A stretch of 64,000 nucleotides of DNA from Flexibacter flexilis DSM 6793 (GTDB lineage: Bacteria; Bacteroidota; Bacteroidia; Cytophagales; Flexibacteraceae), in contig NZ_FOLE01000001.1 of the NCBI RefSeq assembly GCF_900112255.1, positions 744,001-808,000 on the forward strand. The letters are read 5' to 3'. Numbering within the stretch: position 1 is the stretch's first letter; each line of letters opens with the position of its first letter. A program made the position numbers and the translations under genes. Shown here piece after piece: positions 1 to 9,785 of the stretch. The notes under the pieces were generated by a model. That model had not been told where the DNA came from and did no database searches. It saw only the letters and a list, made by a program, of their open reading frames with translations.

Positions 1-134
1 GTTCCGAAATTCATCAGACCTGTGTTATTCATGGCCGCAAACAGCCAATAAGTTTTGCGCAATTGCGCATTGGTTTTGGAGGCAAAAGCCACTTCCAAAT
101 TGTCGAAAGATAGATTAATGGGGTCGTTAGCCAT
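1..134 (-). CDS. Proline dehydrogenase-like protein, N-terminal fragment
   Basis: Only the first 44 codons lie in the window; the gene runs off the left edge. The ATG is at 134 on the minus strand. The peptide begins MANDPINLSFDN and continues with VAFASK and YWLFAAMNN. This matches my memory of the start of Bacteroidota proline dehydrogenases, where an AF-x-x-K stretch is followed by YWLF and M-N. Such enzymes are FAD-dependent and oxidise proline to pyrroline-5-carboxylate. No catalytic residue is inside the window, so the name rests on the N-terminal pattern alone. The gene starts 58 bases beyond the hisS stop in the same direction. No clear -7 box was found in that gap. Confidence 0.5.
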   Translation of the reverse strand, partial: MANDPINLSFDNLEVAFASKTNAQLRKTYWLFAAMNNTGLMNFG

Positions 135-192
135 GACGCAAACAAGTTTTTATCTGACAGTGAGTTAGTTAGTTTTATTCAATAAGAATTTT

Positions 193-1566
193 TTAGGCTT
201 TCAATTGCTCAATCACTTGGTCAATAGCAAGGTTTTGTTGCTCGCCCGACGTCATATTTTTGAGTGTGAGCAAGCCCGTTTCCATTTCGTTGGAGCCAAT
301 CAGCAACACAAACGGAATTTGCTTGTTGTTGGCGTACGTCATTTGTTTTTTGAGTTTGCTGGATTCGGGGAAAAGCTCGGCGCAAATGCCTGCCGCGCGT
401 ATTTTGGCCAAAAGTGGCAACGCGTATTTTTCGGCTTGCGCATCAAAATTACTGATAAGTACCTGTGTGGTAGTGGTTTGACTCGCGGGAAAAAGCTGCA
501 ATTCTTCCATTACGTCGTAGATTCTGTCCACGCCAAACGAGAAGCCAACGCCCGACACATTCGGCAACCCAAACATTCCCGTCAGGTTGTCGTAACGGCC
601 ACCGCCGCTAATGCTGCCGATGCTCACGCCTAAGGCTTTTACCTCAAAAATCGCTCCTGTGTAATAGCTCAAGCCACGCGCCAACGTAACATCAAAAGCC
701 ACGTGCGCGGACGCGTCGTAACCAAATTGCGCCAAGTAATCAAACACGGCATTAAGTTCTTCCAAACCTTTTTGGCCTTGCTCAGAGCTTTCCAAAAACG
801 TTTTGATTTGGGTTAAAAGGGCTGTGTTATCACCTTGTACGGAGAAAATCGGAGCTAATTTTTCGATAGCTTCTGCCGAAAATCCGCGTTCGAGCAACTC
901 TTTTTCTACGGCTTGTTGGCCTATTTTGTCGAGCTTGTCGATGGCTACGCAAAGTTCGGCTTCGCGGCCAGCCGCGCCAATGGCTTCGGCCAAACCTGCC
1001 AATATTTTGCGGTTATTGATTTTTATCTGAAAAGATTTGATTCCCAAATTATGCAAAACCTCGTGCATCATCAACACGATTTCAGCTTCGCAAATCAACG
1101 AATCTGTACCCACTACGTCGGCATCGCACTGATAAAATTCGCGGTAACGGCCTTTTTGTGGACGGTCGGCACGCCAAACGGGTTGGATTTGGTAGCGTTT
1201 GAACGGAAAAGAAATATCGTTGCGATTCATCACCACGTAACGCGCAAACGGAACGGTCAGGTCGTAGCGCAACGCTTTTTCGGACACTTTTCTGGTCAGT
1301 GGCCTGTAGCCTTTGGCCAAATCGTCGGCCTGTACGTCTTTGAGAAAGTCGCCCGAATTGAGTACTTTGAAAATAAGTTGGTCGCCTTCGTCGCCATATT
1401 TTCCCGTCAGGACGGAGAGTTTTTCCATTGCGGGGGTTTCCAGTGGCGTAAAGCCAAAGCGTTTGAAAGTCGCTTTAATTGTATCAAAAATAAAATTACG
1501 GCGTATCATGGTAGCCGCGCCAAAATCGCGTGTTCCGCTTGGCAGGCTGGGTTTTTCGATGCTCAT
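193..1566 (-). CDS. hisS: Histidine--tRNA ligase
   Basis: Class II aminoacyl-tRNA synthetase that charges tRNA-His in the cytoplasm. At 457 residues it is a normal length. The N-terminus has the family SGTRDF signature (residues 10-15). Motif 2 spans about 122-153 with the RYQIQPVWRADRP and REFYQCDAD segments. The histidine-binding loop ARGLSYYTG is at 296-304, and motif 3 with GGGRYDNL is at 321-328. The C-terminal 100 residues form the anticodon-binding domain. The ATG at 1566 directly precedes the conserved N-terminus, so the start is secure. Upstream, TTACTTTG near 1599-1606 is only a one-mismatch match to the Bacteroidota -7 box, so I do not list a promoter. Nothing is unusual about the gene. 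Confidence 0.97.
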   Translation of the reverse strand: MSIEKPSLPSGTRDFGAATMIRRNFIFDTIKATFKRFGFTPLETPAMEKLSVLTGKYGDEGDQLIFKVLNSGDFLKDVQADDLAKGYRPLTRKVSEKALRYDLTVPFARYVVMNRNDISFPFKRYQIQPVWRADRPQKGRYREFYQCDADVVGTDSLICEAEIVLMMHEVLHNLGIKSFQIKINNRKILAGLAEAIGAAGREAELCVAIDKLDKIGQQAVEKELLERGFSAEAIEKLAPIFSVQGDNTALLTQIKTFLESSEQGQKGLEELNAVFDYLAQFGYDASAHVAFDVTLARGLSYYTGAIFEVKALGVSIGSISGGGRYDNLTGMFGLPNVSGVGFSFGVDRIYDVMEELQLFPASQTTTTQVLISNFDAQAEKYALPLLAKIRAAGICAELFPESSKLKKQMTYANNKQIPFVLLIGSNEMETGLLTLKNMTSGEQQNLAIDQVIEQLKA

Positions 1567-1644
1567 ATTGTCAGGTAAAATCTTTAATAAATCAGGTGCA
1601 AAGTAAGCACAAATGCCAGAAATTTTAACAGCCCAACGCGCTGC

Positions 1645-2655
1645 TTAGCTGAGTTGTTTGCGGAGTTTGTCTATTTCTTTTTGTGCAGATTTTTTTTCAT
1701 ACAAAATCTTGTAAACCGCTTCCATAATCGGCATTTGTGCGCCGTATTTTTGGTTTACCTGATACAAACTTTGTACGGCGTAATAGCCTTCGGCAATCAT
1801 ATTCATTTCCACTTGCGCCGATTTTACGCTGTATCCGCGCCCAATCATGTTCCCGAAAGTTCTGTTACGACTAAATTGCGAATAGGCCGTAACCAGCAAA
1901 TCGCCCATGTAGGCCGATGAGTTTACGTCGCGCTGAAGCGGAAAACGCGTGTCCAGAAAGCATTTGATTTCTTGCATGGCATTGGAAACCAACACGGCTT
2001 GGAAGTTGTCGCCATGATTTAACCCATGACAAATGCCGCAAGCAATGGCCACAATATTTTTGATTACAGCGGCGTATTCCACCCCATAAAGGTCTGTGTT
2101 TACAGTCGCTTTGATGTATCGGCAATTGAGCAAAGCGGCAAAGCGTTCGGCAGTTTCTTTTTGGTAGCCTGCAATGGTCAGGTAGGATTGACGCTCTAAG
2201 GCCACCTCTTCTGCATGGCAAGGCCCTGCAATAATGCAAAGCTGTTCGGGCGGAACATTATAATATTGCTCAACATAATCCGTCACCAAAATATTGCGTT
2301 CGGGAATCATGCCTTTGATGGCCGAAACGATTACTTTTCCTTGCAAATCCTCCGAATCTATGCCTTGCAAGGCACTTTGTACGAAAGCCGCAGGCACAGC
2401 CAGCACCACAAAATCAGCTTCGGAAAGCACATATTTCAAATCGCTGTGCGCCTCTACTTTGTGTGTATCTATTTGTACATCAGTCAAATAACTTGGATTA
2501 TGATGATAATGGCTGATATGCGCCACGTCTTCGGGTTTGCGCAACCACCAACGTATTTTTACGGATTGTTCGCACAAAATTTTAACGATGGCCGTAGCCC
2601 AACTGCCACCACCCACAACGGCTACACGTGGCACTGTGTCTAAAGATGTATTCAA
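1645..2655 (-). CDS. gpsA: NAD(P)H-dependent glycerol-3-phosphate dehydrogenase
   Basis: Reduces dihydroxyacetone phosphate to sn-glycerol-3-phosphate, the backbone of phospholipids. The Rossmann fold begins at residues 11-23 (VAVVGGGSWATAI). SAIKGM is at 111-116 and IIAGPCHAEE at 141-150. The catalytic lysine is K199 in AAVIKNIVAIA, followed by the HGLNHGDN substrate loop. At 336 residues the length is normal. The only in-frame start upstream of the Rossmann motif is TTG at 2655, with GTG at 2634 as an alternative. An in-frame stop lies two codons before the TTG. A non-ATG start is unusual for this window. A good -7 box lies about 80 bases upstream, so the gene is probably transcribed alone or into hisS, 78 bases downstream. 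Confidence 0.95.
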   Translation of the reverse strand: MNTSLDTVPRVAVVGGGSWATAIVKILCEQSVKIRWWLRKPEDVAHISHYHHNPSYLTDVQIDTHKVEAHSDLKYVLSEADFVVLAVPAAFVQSALQGIDSEDLQGKVIVSAIKGMIPERNILVTDYVEQYYNVPPEQLCIIAGPCHAEEVALERQSYLTIAGYQKETAERFAALLNCRYIKATVNTDLYGVEYAAVIKNIVAIACGICHGLNHGDNFQAVLVSNAMQEIKCFLDTRFPLQRDVNSSAYMGDLLVTAYSQFSRNRTFGNMIGRGYSVKSAQVEMNMIAEGYYAVQSLYQVNQKYGAQMPIMEAVYKILYEKKSAQKEIDKLRKQLS

Positions 2656-2734
2656 AGCTTATTTTAGGCTTATTTGATTGATAATAAGTTATTTATAAAT
2701 TATTATTTCTGACCAAATCGGCAGATTGTCGGCG

Positions 2735-2761
2735 CAAAGGTAAATAAAATATCAAGTGCAA
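2735..2761 (-). promoter_or_regulatory. Promoter for gpsA
   Basis: On the minus strand TACCTTTG occupies 2742-2735, an exact Bacteroidota -7 box (TAnnTTTG). A TTG at 2761-2759 sits 16 bases upstream, close to the expected -33 distance. It points at the gpsA start about 80 bases away. Confidence 0.55.
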
Positions 2762-2780
2762 TGCAGCATGTGTCAGAAAA

Positions 2781-2816
2781 GCAAAAGGCTTCCTCCGAAA
2801 AGAAGAAGCCTTTTGC
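2781..2816 (-). terminator. Intrinsic terminator of the Fn3 gene
   Basis: A perfect 12-bp stem pairs 2781-2792 with 2805-2816 around a 12-base loop. On the minus strand the stem is followed by TTTT. It lies 21 bases beyond the stop codon of the Fn3-repeat gene. Confidence 0.85.
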
Positions 2817-2837
2817 TAAAAAACATATAGTTAGTGA

Positions 2838-5800
2838 TTAACGATTCTCAAGAATGAGCTGGCGAGTAACCACTTTTTGAGCTGATTTCATTTTCACGAA
2901 ATACATACCAGCAGGCAAAGCCGTAAGGTTAAATTCTGTGGTATTGTTATCATTAGTGAAAGTTACATTTCTGCTCATTACTTGTTGTCCCAACGCATTA
3001 AGTACAGTGATTTCAATTGGTAATTCGTTAGAAGTTTCCACACCAATATTTACCAATCCACCGCTTGGGTTAGGATACAAATTAATGGTTTCTGTCCAGT
3101 TATTAGCAAAAGATTCATCACCAAAACGTGGTGCAAGTGTCGCAAAATTAGTTCCATTAACCCAAGGATTGATATCTGTATTAGTACACTTGTTACGCAT
3201 GCGCCACATATATGTAGTACCAGATGTTAGGCCTGTTCTTGTGCGAGACACAGCCGAGCCACTCAAACCTGTTACAACACTTGTCCATGCAGTAGCTGCC
3301 ACAGTTTTGAACTGGATATCATAAGTTGAAATATTAGAACCGCCAGTCCAGTTAAACGTTACAGCCGAAGTGGTAATTCCCGACGTAAACAAACTTGACG
3401 GTTGGCTACAAGCAAATGTATCCACAGTCGTAAAATTACTTGTAACATACGCCTGAACATCACCATTGCTACATACAGTTCTTATACGCCAATCATAAGA
3501 GGTATTCGCGGTTAGAGTATTTAATCTATACGAAGTTACAGCTTTAGCCAAAGTTACAGCAGTCCCCCATGTGGTTGCTGCACTCGTTTTATATGATATT
3601 TGCATGTTCTTCAAACCCGTAGTATCCAATGTCCAACCCAATGTAGCACCAGAAGCTGTTAGGTTTGTAGCTGTTAGGCTTGCAGGTGAGTTGCAAGCCG
3701 CAGCGTTAGTTGTAGAGAATGAACTTGTTACAAAATTTTGTACATCATTATTGCTACAAATAGTTCTGATTCTCCAATCATAAGAAGTTGTTGCGGTAAG
3801 GCCTGTCAACCTATAAGATGTCGTAGCTTTTGTGATAGCAATCGCCGAACTCCAAGTAGCAGACGAACTCAGTTTATAGTACAATTGCATGCTCTTTAAG
3901 CCTACGGTATCTATGCTCCAGCCTAATGTTGCGCCCGTAGAAGTAATACTTGTCGCCGTTAAACTTGTAGGGTAGTTACAAGCATTTACATTCGTAGTAG
4001 TAAAAGATGCCGTTACAAATGCTTGCACATCACCATTGCTACATACAGTTCTTATGCGCCAATCATAAGAGGTGTTCACAGCCAATGTGCTCAAACGATA
4101 ACTTGTAGCCCCTTTAGCTAATGTTACCGCTGTGCCCCATGTCGTTCCTGCACTCGTTTTATACGATATTTGCATGTTCTTCAAACCCGTAGTATCCAAG
4201 CTCCAATTCAATGTCGCTCCATTGGAGGTAGTATCGGAGACAAACAAACCCGTAGCACTTTGACAAGCTCCGACAGATGTTGTAAGGAAACTTGATGCCG
4301 TTACAAATGCTTGCACATCGCCATTGCTACATACAGTTCTTATGCGCCAATCATAAGAGGTGTTCACAGCCAATGTGCTCAAACGATAACTTGTAGCCCC
4401 TTTAGCTAATGTTACTGCCGTACCCCATGTACTTGATGATGTTAATTTGTAAGAAATCTGTACAGAACCTAAGCCCGTGGTATCCAAGCTCCAATTCAAT
4501 GTCGCTCCGTTAGCAGTCAAATCACTTGTATGTAAACTTGTTGGAGACTGACACGCAACTTCAGCTGTTGTTGTAAAGTCTGCACCGTTCACCCAAGGAG
4601 ACACATCACCGTTAGAGCATACACTACGAACACGCCACATGTAAGTAGTAAGCTGGATTAATGTAGTAAGCCTGCGAGAGGTAGTTGCACTAGAAAGTCC
4701 CGAAATTCTTGTCCATGTAGTGGCTGCACTTGTCTTGTATTCTATATCAAAAGTAGCAATACTTGTTCCGCCAACCCAAGTCAAATCTGCGCCATTACTT
4801 GTAATATCAGCCGTTGCCAAACTAGTTGGTTGACTACACGCAAAAGTCCCTTTTGTCGTAAATTCATTTGATTGGATCCAATTGTTCACAGTATTGTTAC
4901 TACAAGTACTCCTAATTCTCCAAACATAAGGAGTAGAAGGAGACAAGGTAGATACCCGAATATTCAGAGCTGTTTTTGCTAAACTCGTGGATACATTGGT
5001 CCAAGTCGTTGCAGCAACAGTTTTAATTTGCACCTCAAACTTACTAACATTTGTGTTATCTATAGCCCAGTTAAGCGTAGCTCCCGTACCCGTTACGCTA
5101 CTTGTATCCAAACCAGAAGGAGAAGCACAAACAGTTGTAAAATTAGCTCCGAGAATCCAATCATTATTTTGGTCTCCGTTTGTACATTCATTTTTCATTC
5201 TCCACTCGTAGGTCACGCCAGAAGACAAAAAATTAACGGTATAGGTACTAAGCGCACCACTAACATTTATCGCGGTCCAAGAGTTGCTTGGAGAAGATGT
5301 ATTCCGAACTGCTAATGTGTATTGTCCGACTAAAGAAGTAGGAGTCCAATTAAATACCGCCCCATTAGATGTAATGGTTCCAAGACTAAGGCCAGATGGA
5401 TCAGCACAATACGGTGTCGCTAAGGTTGTAAATACACCTGCATTTCTCCACGGATTCACATTTCCTGACAAACATGTATCAAGAACTTGCCATTCATAGG
5501 TAGTACTCAACTTCAAATCTGAAAGTCTTACAGTAGTATCTGTAGATACGGAAAGCGGATAGTAATTCCATGTTGACGATACAATATCTTTCACTCGTAC
5601 AGCAAAGCCTTTTGCTGACACTTTATTCCAATTAAGTGTAGCCCCTTTTCCTGTAATGTCAGTAGTAGAAAATATAGTTGGCGACTGACAATTTGTGGTA
5701 AATGTTCCTCCTGAAACCCATGGCTGTCTATCTGCATTAGTGCAATGAGTCCTTACTTTCCAAAAATATTCTGTATTAGGAAGCAAATTGGATGCTCTAA

Positions 5801-6944
5801 GTGACAAAACTTTTTTAAACTTAATAAATAAAATAGCTCCTGAAGATCCTCCTTTTCTAAATTCAACCTCATAATATTTGACAGTAGATGATGTATCAGC
5901 TACCCAATTTAAGGTTGCACCAGTGTCAGCAACTTGCGTTACACTCAAAGATGAAGGCGAGCTGCAATACTCGGTACTATTTGTTGTAAAATCTGGGCCA
6001 TAGTATTTTGAAGAAGGTATATCCCCATTGTTACAAACAGTCTGAATATACCAAGAGTAGGTTGTATTCGGTCGTAAATCATATGCCCTGACACTAGTGG
6101 AATCACCTGGCACACTTGGCCACAAATACCAACTTCCCGTGCCAGTTTTAGTATAAAGTTGCGATTTTTTCGTATTGGTTGTCGGATCCCAATTAAAACG
6201 TGCGCCTACATTGGTAATTCTATCCACACTCAGATTCGTGGGAACTGAGCATGCAGGCTCAGTAGGTGTAACAAAATTTGTACCATTCACAGCAACTTTA
6301 TCACCATTAGTACATATCCCATTTACAACCCACTGATACGTTTGACCAGCAACTAAGTTGGTCATTCGCTTACTATAAGTCATTTGAGCTGGCAATACTC
6401 CAGTAGAAAACCAACTACCTCCTAATATACGGTAACGAACTTCATAACTTGTAAGGTTATCAACAGTCGATTCCCAGTTGAATGTTGCTCCTACTGATGT
6501 CACCTCTGTTGCATTAAGATTAAACGGAAAACCGCAAGTTGGAGTGCTTGTTGTACGTATATACCCTGCATAAACGTACGCCGACTTTGTTCCGCCGCAA
6601 GTAGATCTAACCCTTATTTGATACGTTTTATTTGGGGAAAGTGCAACATCTTTACCGATTCGATAGCTTGTCGCCGAACCACTAATGGCTGAACTCGCAG
6701 TAACCCAAGTAGATGATAATGAATCTCTTGTGTTTACTTCATAGTAAGTTACAGAAGACGGGCTTGCCGTCCAATTCAATGTAACCGCAGAGCCTGTTAC
6801 ATCCGTAAAACTAAATCCTGTGGGCGGTGAGCACTGAGCCGTTGCTACTGATACAGTAGCAAGCAAACCTGCGGCAACCATCACACAGGAAACCCAAAAC
6901 GCTCGAGCACGTTTTTTAACTGTGTAAATCATTGGCTTTTCCAT
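2838..6944 (-). CDS. Exported 13-repeat fibronectin type III protein with type IX sorting domain
   Basis: A 1368-residue secreted surface protein. A signal peptide (KKRARAFWVS...ATAQ, ending near residue 36) is followed by 13 tandem modules of about 95 residues. Each module opens with a Cys (CSPPTG, CQSPTSL and similar) and has a second Cys near its end in the motif VCSNGD or TCSNN. Each module therefore probably carries one disulfide, which is not typical of Fn3. The last 80 residues (NLYPNPSGG, ITVLNALGQQV, LPAGMYFVKM) are a type A sorting domain of the type IX secretion system, cleaved at export. No enzymatic motif is visible, so adhesion or gliding is an inference from architecture. Modules 9 to 12 are nearly identical in DNA, pointing to recent internal duplication. 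Confidence 0.9.
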   Translation of the reverse strand: MEKPMIYTVKKRARAFWVSCVMVAAGLLATVSVATAQCSPPTGFSFTDVTGSAVTLNWTASPSSVTYYEVNTRDSLSSTWVTASSAISGSATSYRIGKDVALSPNKTYQIRVRSTCGGTKSAYVYAGYIRTTSTPTCGFPFNLNATEVTSVGATFNWESTVDNLTSYEVRYRILGGSWFSTGVLPAQMTYSKRMTNLVAGQTYQWVVNGICTNGDKVAVNGTNFVTPTEPACSVPTNLSVDRITNVGARFNWDPTTNTKKSQLYTKTGTGSWYLWPSVPGDSTSVRAYDLRPNTTYSWYIQTVCNNGDIPSSKYYGPDFTTNSTEYCSSPSSLSVTQVADTGATLNWVADTSSTVKYYEVEFRKGGSSGAILFIKFKKVLSLRASNLLPNTEYFWKVRTHCTNADRQPWVSGGTFTTNCQSPTIFSTTDITGKGATLNWNKVSAKGFAVRVKDIVSSTWNYYPLSVSTDTTVRLSDLKLSTTYEWQVLDTCLSGNVNPWRNAGVFTTLATPYCADPSGLSLGTITSNGAVFNWTPTSLVGQYTLAVRNTSSPSNSWTAINVSGALSTYTVNFLSSGVTYEWRMKNECTNGDQNNDWILGANFTTVCASPSGLDTSSVTGTGATLNWAIDNTNVSKFEVQIKTVAATTWTNVSTSLAKTALNIRVSTLSPSTPYVWRIRSTCSNNTVNNWIQSNEFTTKGTFACSQPTSLATADITSNGADLTWVGGTSIATFDIEYKTSAATTWTRISGLSSATTSRRLTTLIQLTTYMWRVRSVCSNGDVSPWVNGADFTTTAEVACQSPTSLHTSDLTANGATLNWSLDTTGLGSVQISYKLTSSSTWGTAVTLAKGATSYRLSTLAVNTSYDWRIRTVCSNGDVQAFVTASSFLTTSVGACQSATGLFVSDTTSNGATLNWSLDTTGLKNMQISYKTSAGTTWGTAVTLAKGATSYRLSTLAVNTSYDWRIRTVCSNGDVQAFVTASFTTTNVNACNYPTSLTATSITSTGATLGWSIDTVGLKSMQLYYKLSSSATWSSAIAITKATTSYRLTGLTATTSYDWRIRTICSNNDVQNFVTSSFSTTNAAACNSPASLTATNLTASGATLGWTLDTTGLKNMQISYKTSAATTWGTAVTLAKAVTSYRLNTLTANTSYDWRIRTVCSNGDVQAYVTSNFTTVDTFACSQPSSLFTSGITTSAVTFNWTGGSNISTYDIQFKTVAATAWTSVVTGLSGSAVSRTRTGLTSGTTYMWRMRNKCTNTDINPWVNGTNFATLAPRFGDESFANNWTETINLYPNPSGGLVNIGVETSNELPIEITVLNALGQQVMSRNVTFTNDNNTTEFNLTALPAGMYFVKMKSAQKVVTRQLILENR
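4006..4415 (-). repeat. Near-identical direct repeat inside the Fn3 gene
   Basis: The segments 4006-4127 and 4294-4415 match at all but two positions over 122 bases, with a period of exactly 288 bases (96 codons). Shorter matches to the same unit occur near 3440-3640 and 3580-3630. This is a recent module duplication within the coding region. Confidence 0.9.
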
Positions 6945-6979
6945 ATTTATTAAATTTTAATGTTAATGCTTCTCTTTGG

Positions 6980-7008
6980 CAAAACTACTATTTTTTTAGC
7001 TTAACCAA
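6980..7008 (-). promoter_or_regulatory. Promoter for the Fn3 gene
   Basis: On the minus strand TAGTTTTG at 6987-6980 fits the TAnnTTTG -7 box. A TTGG at 7008-7005 lies 17 bases upstream as a possible -33 element. The predicted start site is about 35 bases before the ATG at 6944. Confidence 0.5.
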
Positions 7009-7262
7009 GATATATTATATATTAAAAAATTATTTATGCCATACAACGCCTTGGTTCATACCCAAAAGATTATAATACACAATATAATTATCTTTCTTTT
7101 TTTCATCTATACCAACACAAAAGCAAATGTAAACAATTTTGAAAAAAATTTTATTTTTTCACGAAAAACTATTTTTAAAAAACGGAATAAAACCAGCCAC
7201 AAATTCAATGTTGCAGTTATCGTCATTCCCATAATTTATTAACACTATCAAAAGCAATAAAA
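7009..7262. other. AT-rich gap with no recognisable gene
   Basis: Between the Fn3 promoter and the aconitase terminator the sequence is strongly AT-rich, with long A and T runs near 7130-7190. The only open stretch here (7036-7242, plus strand) reads as low-complexity Ile/Asn/Lys and shows no promoter or family resemblance. I see no gene. Confidence 0.6.
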
Positions 7263-7306
7263 AAAACTCACCTTGCTATTGCATTGCGCATAACAAGGTG
7301 AGTTTT
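7263..7306 (-). terminator. Intrinsic terminator of aconitase gene
   Basis: A perfect 13-bp stem pairs 7263-7275 with 7294-7306 around an 18-base loop. On the minus strand it runs into eight T residues. It starts 31 bases after the aconitase stop. Confidence 0.92.
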
Positions 7307-7336
7307 CTATGTTTATTACAAACTTAATTCAGCCGA

Positions 7337-9598
7337 TTACTTTTGTTGTCTCAAAAGGTTAAGAGCCGAACCCGCTTTGAACCAGCCAATTTGACCGTCG
7401 TTGTAGCTGTGGTTTGCTTTGATTTCCTCTTTCGAGCCATCCGCGTGGTTAAGTACCACTGTAAGCTGTACGCCAGGAGCAAATGAAGTCAAACCTACTA
7501 TGTCCAACACGTCGTTTTCTTGGATTTTGTCGTAGTCAGCAGGGTTTGCAAACGTAAGAGCCAACATACCTTGTTTTTTAAGGTTTGTTTCGTGGATACG
7601 AGCAAATGATTTTACCAATACAACTCTTACGCCCAAATGACGTGGCTCCATCGCTGCGTGCTCGCGTGAAGAACCTTCGCCGTAGTTTTCGTCACCTACC
7701 ACGATAGAACCTACACCAGCCGCTTTGTAAGCGCGTTGTACTGCTGGAACTGCATCATAAGCACCAGTCAATTGGTTTTTAACGCTGTTTGCTTTTTCGT
7801 TAGCAAAGTTTGTAGCACCAATCAACAAGTTGTTAGAGATGTTGTCCAAGTGGCCACGGAATTTCAACCAAGGACCAGCCATAGAGATGTGGTCAGTAGT
7901 ACATTTTCCTTTGGCTTTGATAAGAAGTTTCAAACCTGAAAGGTCTGTACCTTCCCAAGCCTTGAACGATTCGAGCAATTGCAAACGAGTAGAAGTAGGA
8001 GCTACTACCACTTGTACGCCAGAGCCGTTAGCCGCAGGAGCTTGATAACCTGGGTCTTCTACTGAGAAGCCTTTTACTGGCAACTCGAAACCTTTTGGTT
8101 CGTCAAGTTTCACTGCTACGCCGTCTTCGTTGATAAGCGTGTCTGTAAGTGGGTTGAAGCCCAAATCACCAGCGATAGCCAAAGCCGTTACGATTTCTGG
8201 CGATGCCACGAAAGCGTAAGTATTTGGGTTGCCGTCCTGACGTGCTTTGAAGTTACGGTTGAACGAGTGAATAATGGTGTTTTTCTCTTGCTTGTCAGCA
8301 CCTGTACGCGCCCACATACCGATACATGGACCGCAAGCGTTAGCAAATACTTCAGCACCGATTTTATTGAATGTTTCTACATAACCATCTTTAGCGATAG
8401 TGTAACGAACCAATTCAGAACCTGGTGTGATGGTAAATTCACCTTTAGTTTTCAATTTTTTAGCTGCTACTTGTTCAGCCAAAGAAGCTGCGCGAGAAAT
8501 ATCTTCGTAAGAAGAGTTGGTACATGAACCAATCAAACCAACATCAACTTTCATTGGCCAGCCGTTAGCCAAAGCTACTTCTTTCAATTTAGAAATAGGT
8601 GTAGCCAAATCAGGCGTAAATGGGCCGTTTACGTAAGGCTCAAGTTCAGACAAATTGATTTCGATTACTTCGTCGAAGTAAGCCGAAGGATTTGCATACA
8701 CTTCAGGGTCAGCAGTCAAGTGTGCTTTTACAGTGTTGGCCAAATCAGCTACGTCTGCGCGGCTTGTTGCACGCAAATAACGCTCCATAGACTCATCGTA
8801 ACCGAATGTAGAAGTAGTTGCACCCACTTCAGCACCCATGTTACAGATAGTACCTTTACCTGTACAAGACAAAGATTCTGCACCTTCACCGAAATATTCG
8901 ATTACTTTATCAGTACCACCTTTTACAGTAAGAATACCAGCCACTTTCAAAATAACGTCTTTTGCAGAAGCCCAGCCGCTCAATTTACCAGTAAGTTTCA
9001 CACCGATAAGTTTTGGCATTTTAAGCTCCCATGGCATACCTGCCATTACGTCCATAGCGTCAGAACCACCAACACCGATAGCAATCATACCCAAACCACC
9101 TGCGTTTACAGTGTGTGAGTCTGTACCAATCATCAAACCACCTGGGAAAGCATAGTTTTCCAATACAACTTGGTGAATGATACCAGCACCTGGTTTCCAG
9201 AAGCCAATGCCGTATTTGTTAGAAACTGACGAAAGGAAATTGTAAACTTCTTCGTTTTCTTTGTTTGCTACGGCCAAATCCGTTGAGGCTGTAACTTTTG
9301 CTTGGATAAGGTGGTCGCAGTGAACTGTCGAAGGAACAGCAACGCGGTCTTTACCAGCAGTCATAAATTGCAACAAAGCCATTTGTGCTGTGGCATCTTG
9401 CATTGCTACGCGGTCTGGGTTGAAGTCCACATAAGACTTACCACGCTCATATTTTTGTGTAGACAAACCTTCTGAAAGGTGAGAATACAAGATTTTTTCG
9501 GTTAAAGTAAGCGGACGGCCTACTACTTTTCTGGCGGCTTCCACACGCTCACCCATGCGAGCGTAAGTGGCCTTAATCATTTCTATATCAAAAGCCAT
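7337..9598 (-). CDS. Aconitate hydratase
   Basis: Interconverts citrate and isocitrate in the TCA cycle through a [4Fe-4S] cluster. The cluster ligands are visible as C359 (in IGSCTNSS), C422 and C425 (in ACGPCIGMW). Other family signatures are [20 protein letters not shown] near residue 160 and [17 protein letters not shown] in the swivel domain near 640. At 753 residues with no long N-terminal extension it resembles the mitochondrial-type aconitases common in Bacteroidota, rather than the roughly 890-residue AcnA/IRP type. I therefore leave the symbol open. It appears monocistronic, with its own terminator and a -7 box about 95 bases upstream. Confidence 0.97.
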   Translation of the reverse strand: MAFDIEMIKATYARMGERVEAARKVVGRPLTLTEKILYSHLSEGLSTQKYERGKSYVDFNPDRVAMQDATAQMALLQFMTAGKDRVAVPSTVHCDHLIQAKVTASTDLAVANKENEEVYNFLSSVSNKYGIGFWKPGAGIIHQVVLENYAFPGGLMIGTDSHTVNAGGLGMIAIGVGGSDAMDVMAGMPWELKMPKLIGVKLTGKLSGWASAKDVILKVAGILTVKGGTDKVIEYFGEGAESLSCTGKGTICNMGAEVGATTSTFGYDESMERYLRATSRADVADLANTVKAHLTADPEVYANPSAYFDEVIEINLSELEPYVNGPFTPDLATPISKLKEVALANGWPMKVDVGLIGSCTNSSYEDISRAASLAEQVAAKKLKTKGEFTITPGSELVRYTIAKDGYVETFNKIGAEVFANACGPCIGMWARTGADKQEKNTIIHSFNRNFKARQDGNPNTYAFVASPEIVTALAIAGDLGFNPLTDTLINEDGVAVKLDEPKGFELPVKGFSVEDPGYQAPAANGSGVQVVVAPTSTRLQLLESFKAWEGTDLSGLKLLIKAKGKCTTDHISMAGPWLKFRGHLDNISNNLLIGATNFANEKANSVKNQLTGAYDAVPAVQRAYKAAGVGSIVVGDENYGEGSSREHAAMEPRHLGVRVVLVKSFARIHETNLKKQGMLALTFANPADYDKIQENDVLDIVGLTSFAPGVQLTVVLNHADGSKEEIKANHSYNDGQIGWFKAGSALNLLRQQK

Positions 9599-9692
9599 GA
9601 TGAAATTGATAAGTTTGAAGTATATTGATTGTTAATAATTTAAAATCTCTCATCTAAGCTCGGCAGCCACAAGCTACCCAAGCCGACATGGG

Positions 9693-9700
9693 CAAAAGTA
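9693..9700 (-). promoter_or_regulatory. -7 box for aconitase gene
   Basis: On the minus strand TACTTTTG exactly matches TAnnTTTG, 95 bases upstream of the aconitase ATG. No convincing -33 TTTG is seen at the expected distance. Confidence 0.4.
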
Positions 9701-9785
9701 CGAAAACAAACAGGCAAGGAAATGACAGTTGTCATTTAATTTGCAAATTAGAACAATTCTAAATTAAGGCCAGTTGTAACACTGT

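Noticed and set aside
2838-6944. CRISPR-like or satellite array in the Fn3 region
   Set aside because: The period is 288 bases in frame, and the whole region codes for protein modules.
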